DNA of 6,465 bases from Acidisphaera sp035272265 (lineage in GTDB: Bacteria; Pseudomonadota; Alphaproteobacteria; Acetobacterales; Acetobacteraceae), in NCBI GenBank assembly GCA_035272265.1, contig DATEQV010000467.1, forward strand, positions 1 to 6,465. The letters are read 5' to 3'. A model generated the notes under the pieces. The model had not been told where the DNA came from. It worked only from the letters and a program-made list of their open reading frames with translations, and did no database searches. Each line of letters opens with the position of its first letter. Positions within the stretch are counted from its first letter, which is position 1. Of this stretch, positions 1 to 4,902 are shown one piece after another. The translations under genes were made by a program, and so were the position numbers.

Positions 1-243
1 CTCGATATGCACGGGGTTGAAGTCGAAGCCCCAGAACTCCGCCTGGGGCGAGCAGGAAGCGGCGACCGCGAGGGACAGGCCGTAGCCGCAACCAAGTTCG
101 GCGACACGGAAGGGCTCCGCTATGTCCGGCGCACCGAACCCCATCAGCAGAGTGGCGAAGCCGATCCAGGACGGCATCTGCTCGCGATAGATGTTCGACG
201 TGTAGGCGATGTCGCTCACATAGCCATCGCTCCAGCTCGGCAT
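1..243 (-). CDS. Class I SAM-dependent methyltransferase, N-terminal part (cut by window edge)
   Basis: Reading the minus strand from the ATG at 243-241 gives 81 residues with no stop before the window edge, so the C-terminal part is missing. Residues 48-55 (AELGCGYG) are motif I, the glycine-rich SAM-binding loop. FWGFDFN (70-76) follows at the usual distance, with D74 in the place of the acidic residue that binds the SAM ribose. The N-terminus (MPSWSDGYVSDIAYTSNIYR) resembles, from memory, the class I methyltransferases of alphaproteobacteria that carry a C-terminal methyltransferase regulatory domain; that domain would lie outside the window. It is probably cytosolic and its substrate is unknown. 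The start is well supported by a GGGAGGA Shine-Dalgarno sequence 4 bases upstream, directly after the stop of the YihY-like gene (11-base gap), so the two genes are probably one transcription unit. The fold call is secure; the subfamily is less so. Confidence 0.85.
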   Translation of the reverse strand, partial: MPSWSDGYVSDIAYTSNIYREQMPSWIGFATLLMGFGAPDIAEPFRVAELGCGYGLSLAVAASCSPQAEFWGFDFNPVHIE

Positions 244-247
244 GCCG

Positions 248-254
248 TCCTCCC
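248..254 (-). promoter_or_regulatory. Ribosome-binding site of the methyltransferase gene
   Basis: On the minus strand the bases read GGGAGGA, four bases (CGGC) before the ATG. The site begins immediately after the TGA (257-255) of the upstream membrane-protein gene. Ribosomes ending that gene could therefore reload directly, consistent with an operon. Confidence 0.7.
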
Positions 255-1229
255 TCAGTCGCGGGCCACGTGATCGGCGACGAACGCGCCGTGCGCGCCG
301 GGCGGCCGGGGCGGACCGTCGGTCGTGTCTCGCGCCGTATGCAGCTCGAGCTGCGCGTTCAGCTCCGCCCCCAGCAGGACGGCGAAGGTCGTGACATAGA
401 ACCACATCATCACCGCGACCACGGCGCCGAGCGGACCGTACAACGCGTCGTACGACGCGACCGCGCCGACGTACCAGGTGAACAGCCACGAGGCGGCGAG
501 CCAGAGCAGCGTGGCGACGACCGATCCGGGGGTGATCCAGGCCCAGCGCGCCCGGTTGCGCGACGGCCCGAAGCGAAACAGCAGGCTGAGCGAGACGAGC
601 ACGAAGCCGACCAGCAGCAGCAGGCTGAAGCTGCGGATGAGCCCGCGCGCGGACTCCGGAAGCCCGAGCCGGGCGAAGGCCACCGGCAGGAAGACCAGGG
701 TGGCGACCGCGAGAGCCGCGCCGATCAGGGCGCACATCGTGATGGCGAATGCGACGAGCTGGTAGCGGAGGAAACTGCGCTGCTCGAGCTCGCCATAGGC
801 CATGTTCACGGCCGACAGCACTGATTTTGTCCCGGTCATCGCGCTCCACAGCGTGATCGCGAGGCTGATCAGCAGGCCGATGGTCAACTGCCCCGGCGGG
901 TGCGACACGAGCTGGCGGACGCGCGCATCGATCAACGCCATGCCAGGACCGGGCAGCAGGGCTTTGAGGATTTGCAGCTGCGGCTCGACCGTCATCGGAT
1001 CGAACGCCATCCCGTAGATGAACAGCATCATGGAGATGGCCGGGAACAGCGCGAGCGTCGCGTAGAAAGCACAGCCGGCGGCGACCATGGTGATGCGGTC
1101 GGTGATCATCTGCGCCAGCGTGCGGCGGATGATGATGCGCCAGGCCGCCCAGGGCACGTCGAACGGATGCTTCGCGCGCCGCGCCAGCCGCAACGCCGCT
1201 TGCCGCCTGCGCGTTCTCACGCCCGCCAC
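255..1229 (-). CDS. YihY/virulence factor BrkB family inner-membrane protein
   Basis: A 324-residue protein of the YihY/BrkB family (formerly grouped with ribonuclease BN). The family is found in the bacterial inner membrane and its function is not settled. About six hydrophobic segments are visible: residues 47-75, 114-133, 156-184, 199-220, 231-256 and 266-290. Two family signatures are clear: AGCAFYATLALFPAI (51-65) in the first segment, and YGPLGAVVAVMMWFYVTTF (264-282) followed by LGAELNA in the last. A basic N-terminus (RTRRRQ, RLARRAK) fits a cytoplasmic end, and a hydrophilic Pro/Gly tail of about 30 residues follows the last segment. Length matches the family's usual 280-330 residues. 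The start is a GTG at 1229-1227 with a weak GGAG at 1234-1237; a second GTG at 1220 is an alternative. The gene is divergent from the ornithine decarboxylase gene and probably co-transcribed with the downstream methyltransferase gene. The family call is confident; the physiological role is unknown. Confidence 0.93.
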   Translation of the reverse strand: MAGVRTRRRQAALRLARRAKHPFDVPWAAWRIIIRRTLAQMITDRITMVAAGCAFYATLALFPAISMMLFIYGMAFDPMTVEPQLQILKALLPGPGMALIDARVRQLVSHPPGQLTIGLLISLAITLWSAMTGTKSVLSAVNMAYGELEQRSFLRYQLVAFAITMCALIGAALAVATLVFLPVAFARLGLPESARGLIRSFSLLLLVGFVLVSLSLLFRFGPSRNRARWAWITPGSVVATLLWLAASWLFTWYVGAVASYDALYGPLGAVVAVMMWFYVTTFAVLLGAELNAQLELHTARDTTDGPPRPPGAHGAFVADHVARD

Positions 1230-1306
1230 CCCACTCCAGAAGCTCGCCGTTACCGCAAAGTGAACGCCGCAGGCACGGCCGAGGCTAGCGGGAAGATGTC
1301 TGCTGG

Positions 1307-1328
1307 CATGCAGTTTTTTTCTTGCATG
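1307..1328. promoter_or_regulatory. Inverted repeat CATGCA-N10-TGCATG in the divergent intergenic region
   Basis: CATGCA (1307-1312) and TGCATG (1323-1328) are perfect inverted repeats separated by GTTTTTTTCT, with one further G-T wobble inside the arms. The site lies about 80 bases upstream of the membrane-protein start and about 180 upstream of the decarboxylase start. It could be an operator for a dimeric regulator or part of a transcript hairpin. GCATGC-type palindromes are common in G+C-rich DNA, so function is only suggested. Confidence 0.3.
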
Positions 1329-1341
1329 GGGGGGCGGGGGG
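1314..1341. repeat. Clustered homopolymer tracts T7 and G7-C-G6
   Basis: Within 28 bases there is a run of seven T (1314-1320), seven G (1328-1334), one C, and six G (1336-1341). These are the longest homopolymer runs in the window and lie in the regulatory gap between two divergent genes. The G run ends four bases before a short open frame (1346) and could act as a loose ribosome-binding site. Such runs are prone to slippage, but nothing here shows that length variation occurs. Confidence 0.5.
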
Positions 1342-1345
1342 TCCT

Positions 1346-1477
1346 ATGTGGCCCCTACGCAGCAACGCACGTGCCTCTGGCCCTTGTGGTTACGCAACGA
1401 CGTCAAGCGTTCTGGCAATCGTTCTGGTCGCTGGTTCGTTCGACCGTTTCGTCAACACCGCCCGTCGACTGGCTTAG
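1346..1477 (+). CDS. Possible leader peptide (43 codons) upstream of ornithine decarboxylase
   Basis: An ATG at 1346 opens a 43-residue frame ending in TAG at 1475-1477, 29 bases before the decarboxylase ATG. The peptide has a hydrophobic middle (SSVLAIVLVAG, 20-30) and ends SFDRFVNTARRLA (31-43). From memory, the ornithine-sensing leader peptide SpeFL of enterobacteria ends NSFDFHFFNAR, and the shared pattern S-F-D-x-F-x-N-(x)-A-R is notable before the same kind of gene. In alphaproteobacteria a conserved RNA element named speF (Rfam) is also described upstream of ornithine decarboxylase genes, so conserved leader sequence is expected here whether or not it is translated. Against coding: third-position G+C is only about 58% by hand count, well below neighbouring genes, and the Shine-Dalgarno is only a G run four bases upstream. 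The HIRR-like part of SpeFL's sensing region is absent. Translation is a hypothesis. Confidence 0.35.
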   Translation: MWPLRSNARASGPCGYATTSSVLAIVLVAGSFDRFVNTARRLA

Positions 1478-1484
1478 TCGGGCG
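1463..1484 (+). promoter_or_regulatory. Hairpin over the leader-frame stop codon, just before the decarboxylase ribosome-binding site
   Basis: CGACT (1466-1470) and AGTCG (1476-1480) form a perfect 5-bp stem with a GGCTT loop. It extends through a T-G wobble (1465/1481) and, past one bulged G (1482), to CG (1463-1464) with CG (1483-1484). The stop codon of the short upstream frame (1475-1477) lies at the loop edge, and the Shine-Dalgarno AGGAGG begins four bases after the stem. A ribosome reaching that stop would melt the hairpin, as an attenuation-type control would need. No T run follows, so it is not an intrinsic terminator by itself. Confidence 0.35.
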
Positions 1485-1487
1485 CTC

Positions 1488-1493
1488 AGGAGG
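1488..1493 (+). promoter_or_regulatory. Ribosome-binding site of the ornithine decarboxylase gene
   Basis: AGGAGG is followed by four more G (to 1497), giving a very purine-rich site 9-13 bases before the ATG at 1507. The spacing from the canonical core is slightly long, but the extended G run brings it into range. It supports the start at 1507 over any earlier in-frame start. Confidence 0.65.
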
Positions 1494-1506
1494 GGGGCAA
1501 GGTGCG

Positions 1507-2637
1507 ATGACACCCAAAATCGCGCAATTCCTGACCACCATGCAGCCGGCCACGCCGTGTCTGGTGGTCGATGTGGACCGTGTAGAGGGAAATTACCGTG
1601 CGCTGTCGCGCGCGCTGCCGCTTGCCCGCATCTACTATGCCGTGAAAGCAAATCCGGCCGAGCCGATCCTGGCGCGCCTGGTCAAGCTGTCGAGCAGCTT
1701 CGACGCGGCGAGCTGGGAGGAGGTGCGCGCCTGCCTGGATGCCGGCGCGCGGCCGGAAGCGATCAGCTTCGGCAACACGATCAAGAAGGCCTCGGCGATC
1801 CGCCGCGCCTACGAGGCCGGCGTGCGCCTGTTCGCGTTCGACAGCGCCGAGGAGCTGGAAAAGCTCGCCCGGCAAGCGCCTGGAAGCCGCGTCTATTGCC
1901 GCGTGCTGGTCGAGAACGACGGCGCCGACTGGCCGCTGTCGCGCAAGTTCGGCACGACGGTGGAGCATGCCTTCGCGCTGATGTCGCGCGCGGGCGAGAT
2001 GGGGCTCGACCCGTTCGGCCTGTCCTTCCACGTCGGCAGCCAGCAGACCAGCACGTCGTCGTACGAGGCGGCGATCGCCAAGGTGGGGATGCTGTTCACC
2101 GACCTGCAACACGCCGGCATCAACGTGCGCATGGTCAACCTCGGCGGCGGGTTCCCCATCGGCTACCGCGACGAGGTGCCGGAGATCGGCGCCTTTGCCG
2201 ACGCGATCATGGGCGCGATGACGCGCTGCTTCGGCAACGCCCTGCCGGACATGATCGTCGAGCCGGGCCGCTTCGTCGTCGGGGACGCGGGCGTGGTCTC
2301 CTCGGAGGTCGTGCTGGTCTCGCGGCGCGGCACGAACAACCCGGTGCGCTGGGTGTATCTCGACATCGGCCGGTTCGGCGGGCTTGCCGAGACCGAGGGC
2401 GAGGCGATCCGCTACCGGATCCAGACGGCGCATGACGGCGGCCCGACCGGTCCGGTCGCCATCGCCGGCCCGACCTGCGACGGCGCGGACATCATGTACG
2501 AGCGCGCCAACTACCGGTTGCCGCTCGATCTGCAGAGCGGCGAGCGGGTCGAGCTGCTGGCAACCGGTGCCTATGTCAGCACCTACGCCAGCCAGGGCTT
2601 CAACGGGTTCGCGCCGCTTGCCGAGCATTACATCTGA
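1507..2637 (+). CDS. Ornithine decarboxylase, type III PLP-dependent (alanine-racemase fold)
   Basis: A 376-residue cytosolic enzyme that decarboxylates L-ornithine to putrescine, the entry step of polyamine synthesis; some family members also accept lysine. The N-terminal TIM-barrel half carries YYAVKAN (43-49), where K47 binds pyridoxal phosphate as a Schiff base. It is followed by HVGSQ (175-179), with the histidine that stacks on the cofactor, GGGFP (213-217) and EPGR (252-255), which bind the cofactor phosphate. The C-terminal beta domain has YLDIGRFGGLAE (284-295), CDGAD (324-328) with C324 as the catalytic cysteine and D325 contacting the substrate amino group, and GAY (354-356) with Y356 near the phosphate. 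All key residues are present and the length is typical of bacterial forms. The ATG at 1507 is preferred because the earlier in-frame GTG at 1348 would add 53 unfamiliar residues and because AGGAGG precedes 1507. The unusual 5' region suggests regulation by a leader. Substrate preference is inferred. Confidence 0.93.
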   Translation: MTPKIAQFLTTMQPATPCLVVDVDRVEGNYRALSRALPLARIYYAVKANPAEPILARLVKLSSSFDAASWEEVRACLDAGARPEAISFGNTIKKASAIRRAYEAGVRLFAFDSAEELEKLARQAPGSRVYCRVLVENDGADWPLSRKFGTTVEHAFALMSRAGEMGLDPFGLSFHVGSQQTSTSSYEAAIAKVGMLFTDLQHAGINVRMVNLGGGFPIGYRDEVPEIGAFADAIMGAMTRCFGNALPDMIVEPGRFVVGDAGVVSSEVVLVSRRGTNNPVRWVYLDIGRFGGLAETEGEAIRYRIQTAHDGGPTGPVAIAGPTCDGADIMYERANYRLPLDLQSGERVELLATGAYVSTYASQGFNGFAPLAEHYI

Positions 2638-2650
2638 CCCGACGGCGGGC

Positions 2651-2688
2651 CCTCGGGCCGGCCATTCCTCGGGCGCGCCGGCCCGGGG
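2651..2688 (+). terminator. Strong G+C-rich hairpin after ornithine decarboxylase
   Basis: CCTCGGGCCGGC (2651-2662) pairs with GCCGGCCCGGGG (2677-2688): 12 bp including one T-G wobble, around a 14-base loop. It starts 14 bases after the decarboxylase stop. There is no T run after it, so it may stabilise the 3' end or assist termination rather than be a classic intrinsic terminator. Confidence 0.45.
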
Positions 2689-2728
2689 CTGCCGAACCGA
2701 GTCGCGACCATAGGTTGAATTCTGTCTG

Positions 2729-2744
2729 AGGCGGTTCGCCTTTT
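2729..2744 (+). terminator. Short intrinsic terminator-like hairpin
   Basis: AGGCG (2729-2733), loop GTT, and CGCCT (2737-2741) run straight into TTT, giving a compact stem followed by four T. It lies about 90 bases after the decarboxylase stop and before the next plus-strand gene, where a terminator would be expected. The 5-bp stem is short, so strength is uncertain. Confidence 0.45.
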
Positions 2745-2783
2745 CGGTTGCAAAACCACGAGCGCATGTCCCAACATGCGGCC

Positions 2784-3269
2784 ATGTCCATCGGCGTCTG
2801 GAACCTCCGCTGGGCGGGCGTGCTGCCGCCTGCGGCGCGTCAGCGGAGCCTCCGCATGGAGCCGGCTGCGTTCATGCTCGAGCGCTACCGGGGACCCGTC
2901 GTGCATGGCCGCGCCTATGCGATGGGCACGTTCGCGGTCGGACTGCCTCGCATCCTCTCCGCACCGGGGCACGACCGCATCAAGCTGTCGGTGGACCCGT
3001 TGGAGGCCGAGCCGGACCCGCCGTCCCCGAAGCCGCGCATCGAGCCGCGCATCGCGCGCACGTCCGCACCGCCCCACGCGCCAGCCGCAGAGCAACCGCG
3101 GGTTCGCCTGCGGCTCGTCCATGCCTCGATCGCCTCAGCCGAAGGGGCCGTGGCCGGCATCGACCTCGCGCGGTTCGCGGATGGCGAGGCGGACACGGCG
3201 GCAGCTTGGCTGGCGCTGAGCGGGTATGCCGCACGGGGACCCTTCGGCGTCAGACGGCTCGCGGCATAG
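2784..3269 (+). CDS. Hypothetical protein, not recognised
   Basis: About 161 residues from the ATG at 2784, ending TAG at 3267-3269. I recognise no family. The frame has strongly G/C-ending codons (about 85% by eye), unlike the other frames here, which read as Arg/Ser-rich shadows; this supports real coding. The N-terminal half (about residues 1-70) looks globular (GVWNLRW, FMLERYRG, GRAYAMGTFAVGLPRIL). The middle is a Pro/Glu/Arg linker (EAEPDPPSPKP, APPHAPAAEQP), and the C-terminal half (RLRLVHASIASAEGAVAGIDL onward) looks helical with no membrane segment. The start is uncertain: the ATG at 2784 has no clear ribosome-binding site but the following codons are already gene-like. The ATG at 2856 has GGAG seven bases upstream and would give 137 residues; starts at 2748 (TTG) or 2766 are also possible. 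It lies 65 bases before the CoA-transferase operon and may share its transcript. Confidence 0.5.
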   Translation: MSIGVWNLRWAGVLPPAARQRSLRMEPAAFMLERYRGPVVHGRAYAMGTFAVGLPRILSAPGHDRIKLSVDPLEAEPDPPSPKPRIEPRIARTSAPPHAPAAEQPRVRLRLVHASIASAEGAVAGIDLARFADGEADTAAAWLALSGYAARGPFGVRRLAA

Positions 3270-3314
3270 CGCTCCGCCGGCGGCCCATAGCGTCCCTCGT
3301 CCGTGCCGGTATCA

Positions 3315-3339
3315 TGCATGCGGGAGGACCCCGCATGCA
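3315..3339 (+). promoter_or_regulatory. Perfect inverted repeat enclosing the ribosome-binding site and start codon of CoA-transferase subunit A
   Basis: TGCATGCGGG (3315-3324) and CCCGCATGCA (3330-3339) are exact reverse complements around a 5-base loop AGGAC. The Shine-Dalgarno GGGAGGA (3322-3328) spans the end of the left arm and the loop. The start ATG (3335-3337) is buried in the right arm. In RNA this would be a stable 10-bp hairpin that limits access to the start, so translation of the operon's first gene could depend on opening it. In DNA it could instead be an operator, since GCATGC-type arms also occur at 1307-1328. The symmetry is directly visible; its use is inferred. Confidence 0.55.
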
Positions 3340-4153
3340 CAGTCTCGAAGCGCTCGCCACGCTGGTGCCGGATGGTGCCGAACTGGCGCTGCCGCCGGAC
3401 AACTCGCTGGCGCCGAACGCATTCGCCCGTGCGCTGGTTCGCGCCGGCGGGCGGCGGCTGCGGCTGATCGGCGTGCCGGTGTCGGGCTACGCGACCGACC
3501 TGCTGATCGGCGCGGGGTGCGTGGCATCGGTACAGACCAGCGGGGCGTCGCTTGCCGAAGGCGGCACGTCGCCGCGCTTCGCCGCCGCGGTGCGCGAAGG
3601 CCGGATCACGGTGATCGACGCCACCTGCCCCGCCATGCACACCATGCTGCAGGCGGCCGAGAAGGGCGTGCCGTTCATGCCCCTGCGCGGCCTGATCGGC
3701 AGCGACATCCTGGCACACCGCCCCGACTGGCGGGTGATCGACAACCCGCTGGCCGACGGGGGCGACCCGATCGTGTTGCTGCCGGCGCTCGCGCCGGAGT
3801 TCGCCGCCTTCCACGCCGCGATGGCCGACGAGGCCGGCAATGTGTGGGTCGGACGCAGGCGCGAACTCGCGCAGATCGCGCACGCCGCCCGCCGCACGCT
3901 GGTGACGGTCGAGCGCGTCGTGAAGGGCAACATGCTGGCCGACGAGCGGCTGGCGCCGGGCGTGATCTCCGGCACGTATGTCGAGGCGATCGCGGTGGCC
4001 GAACGCGGCGCTTGGCCGATCGCGCTGCTCGACGAGTACGCCGAGGACGCGGCGCACCTGTCGGAATACGCCCGGCTCGCCCGCACCGAGGAGGGCTTCG
4101 CCGCGTATCTCGCCCGCTTCGTGCAAGCGCCGGCCGAGGCGAACGCGGCATGA
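3335..4153 (+). CDS. CoA-transferase subunit A (glutaconate-type, family I)
   Basis: A 272-residue alpha-type subunit of a two-subunit family I CoA-transferase (GctA/IpdA-like), expected to act in the cytosol with the product of the next gene. Recognisable stretches are GCVASVQTSGASLAEGGTSPRF (61-82, aligning with the GctA region that ends in acidic and AP/SP-F residues), PFMPLRGLIGSDI (113-125, the family's PFMP...G.D block) and FAAFHAAMADEAGNVWVG (156-173, the family's H..rAD..GNv block). It is shorter than classical GctA (about 320 residues). The ATG at 3335 is chosen because GGGAGGA lies six bases upstream and because homology-like sequence begins there; an in-frame ATG at 3314 has no such site. 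Its stop overlaps the start of subunit B (ATGA), implying translational coupling. Transfer of CoA between carboxylic acids is the family reaction; hydrolytic ring opening as in IpdAB is an alternative. The substrate is unknown. Confidence 0.85.
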   Translation: MHSLEALATLVPDGAELALPPDNSLAPNAFARALVRAGGRRLRLIGVPVSGYATDLLIGAGCVASVQTSGASLAEGGTSPRFAAAVREGRITVIDATCPAMHTMLQAAEKGVPFMPLRGLIGSDILAHRPDWRVIDNPLADGGDPIVLLPALAPEFAAFHAAMADEAGNVWVGRRRELAQIAHAARRTLVTVERVVKGNMLADERLAPGVISGTYVEAIAVAERGAWPIALLDEYAEDAAHLSEYARLARTEEGFAAYLARFVQAPAEANAA

Positions 4154-4902
4154 CGGACGCCTCGCCCGAGGAACTGATGATCGCCGCGATCGCGCGGCTG
4201 ATCCTCGATCCCGCCGCCCCGCCCGCGCGCCACATCGCCGTCGGCGCCGCCAGCGCCATTCCTGCCGCCGCCTGCCTGCTGGTGCGCGAGAGCGGCCATC
4301 CGGTGCGGCTGTCGTTCCTGCACCTGCGCGAGGGCAACCCGTTCACCGAGGGCACGCGCGAACTGTTCGACCTCGCCGGACAAGGACGCCTGGACCTGTT
4401 CTTCCTGGGCGGCGGGCAGATCGACGGGCAGGCGAACCTGAACATGATCGGCACCGGCGAATGGCCGGGACGCGGCGTGCGCTTCCCCGGCAGCTACGGC
4501 AGCGCATTCATGTATTTCATGACACCGCGCACGATCCTGTTCCGCGAGGAACACACGCGGCGGGTCATGGTGCCGCGCGTGGACCACATCTCGGCGCCCG
4601 GCGTCTCGCCATCCGGCGTGTTCCGCCGCGGGTATGCGCAGGCGCTGGTGACGGGGCGGTGCCTCTTCCGCTTCGACCCGTCGCGCGGCTTCACGCTCGA
4701 CAGCGTGCATCCGGGCGAGACGGCCGACAGCGTGCGCGCCAACACCGACTTCGCGTATGCGGCGCCTGCCGACGTGCCGACGACGGCGGCACCGGACGAC
4801 GCCACGCTCGCACTGCTGCGCGGAAGGGTTTGCGAGACGATGATGGAGACCTATCCGGCGTTCTGCGCGCGCGTGTGGGGCCGCGAGAGGCTCGCGGCAT
4901 GA
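4150..4902 (+). CDS. CoA-transferase subunit B (glutaconate-type, family I)
   Basis: A 250-residue beta-type subunit, close to the family length of about 250-265. GGGQIDGQANLNMIG (87-101) matches the family's GGAQID..GN.N motif. RFPGSYG (111-117) matches the R..GSGG substrate loop, and RRVMVPRVDHISAPG (137-151) the downstream block. LLVRESG (43-49) aligns by eye with the IIVESG of Acidaminococcus glutaconate CoA-transferase recalled from memory. That puts E47 in the position of the glutamate forming the CoA-thioester intermediate, and favours a true transferase over the IpdB-like hydrolases reported to lack that residue. The start ATG overlaps the TGA of subunit A, with GAGG (4136-4139) ten bases upstream. 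The TGA overlaps the start of the next gene in the same way, so the three are co-translated. The holoenzyme would exchange CoA between an acyl-CoA donor and a free acid; the acids are not identifiable. Confidence 0.87.
   Translation: MTDASPEELMIAAIARLILDPAAPPARHIAVGAASAIPAAACLLVRESGHPVRLSFLHLREGNPFTEGTRELFDLAGQGRLDLFFLGGGQIDGQANLNMIGTGEWPGRGVRFPGSYGSAFMYFMTPRTILFREEHTRRVMVPRVDHISAPGVSPSGVFRRGYAQALVTGRCLFRFDPSRGFTLDSVHPGETADSVRANTDFAYAAPADVPTTAAPDDATLALLRGRVCETMMETYPAFCARVWGRERLAA

Noticed and set aside
1408..1427. Direct repeat CGTTCTGG twice at a 12-base interval, considered as a regulator binding site.
   Set aside because: It coincides with the repetitive VLAIVLVAG part of the candidate leader frame and is short enough to be chance.
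1348..1506. The decarboxylase frame is open back to a GTG at 1348, giving a possible 53-residue N-terminal extension.
   Set aside because: The extension has no family resemblance, bacterial enzymes of this family start close to the ATG at 1507, and a strong AGGAGG lies just upstream of 1507.
1486..2628. A long minus-strand open frame opposite the ornithine decarboxylase gene.
   Set aside because: It is composed of Arg, Ala, His and Asp typical of an antisense shadow in G+C-rich DNA, and the plus strand encodes a complete enzyme with all catalytic motifs.
3258..3269. GGCTCGCGGCAT at the end of the hypothetical gene recurs at the end of CoA-transferase subunit B (4889-4900).
   Set aside because: Both encode an Arg-Leu-Ala-Ala or similar C-terminus in G+C-rich codons; a 12-base match alone is weak evidence for duplication and the flanks differ.
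3275..3284. Palindrome CCGCCGGCGG between the hypothetical gene and the CoA-transferase operon.
   Set aside because: It has no loop, is made of simple G/C triplets, and such palindromes are expected by chance at this base composition.
2915..4126. A long minus-strand open frame spanning the hypothetical gene and CoA-transferase subunit A.
   Set aside because: Its translation has shadow-type composition and crosses two plus-strand genes; no domain is visible.
3978..4898. The CaiB/BaiF frame stays open for about 920 bases upstream of its start.
   Set aside because: The upstream translation is Arg/Pro-rich and overlaps the well-supported CoA-transferase subunits in another frame; the family N-terminus begins at the ATG at 4899.
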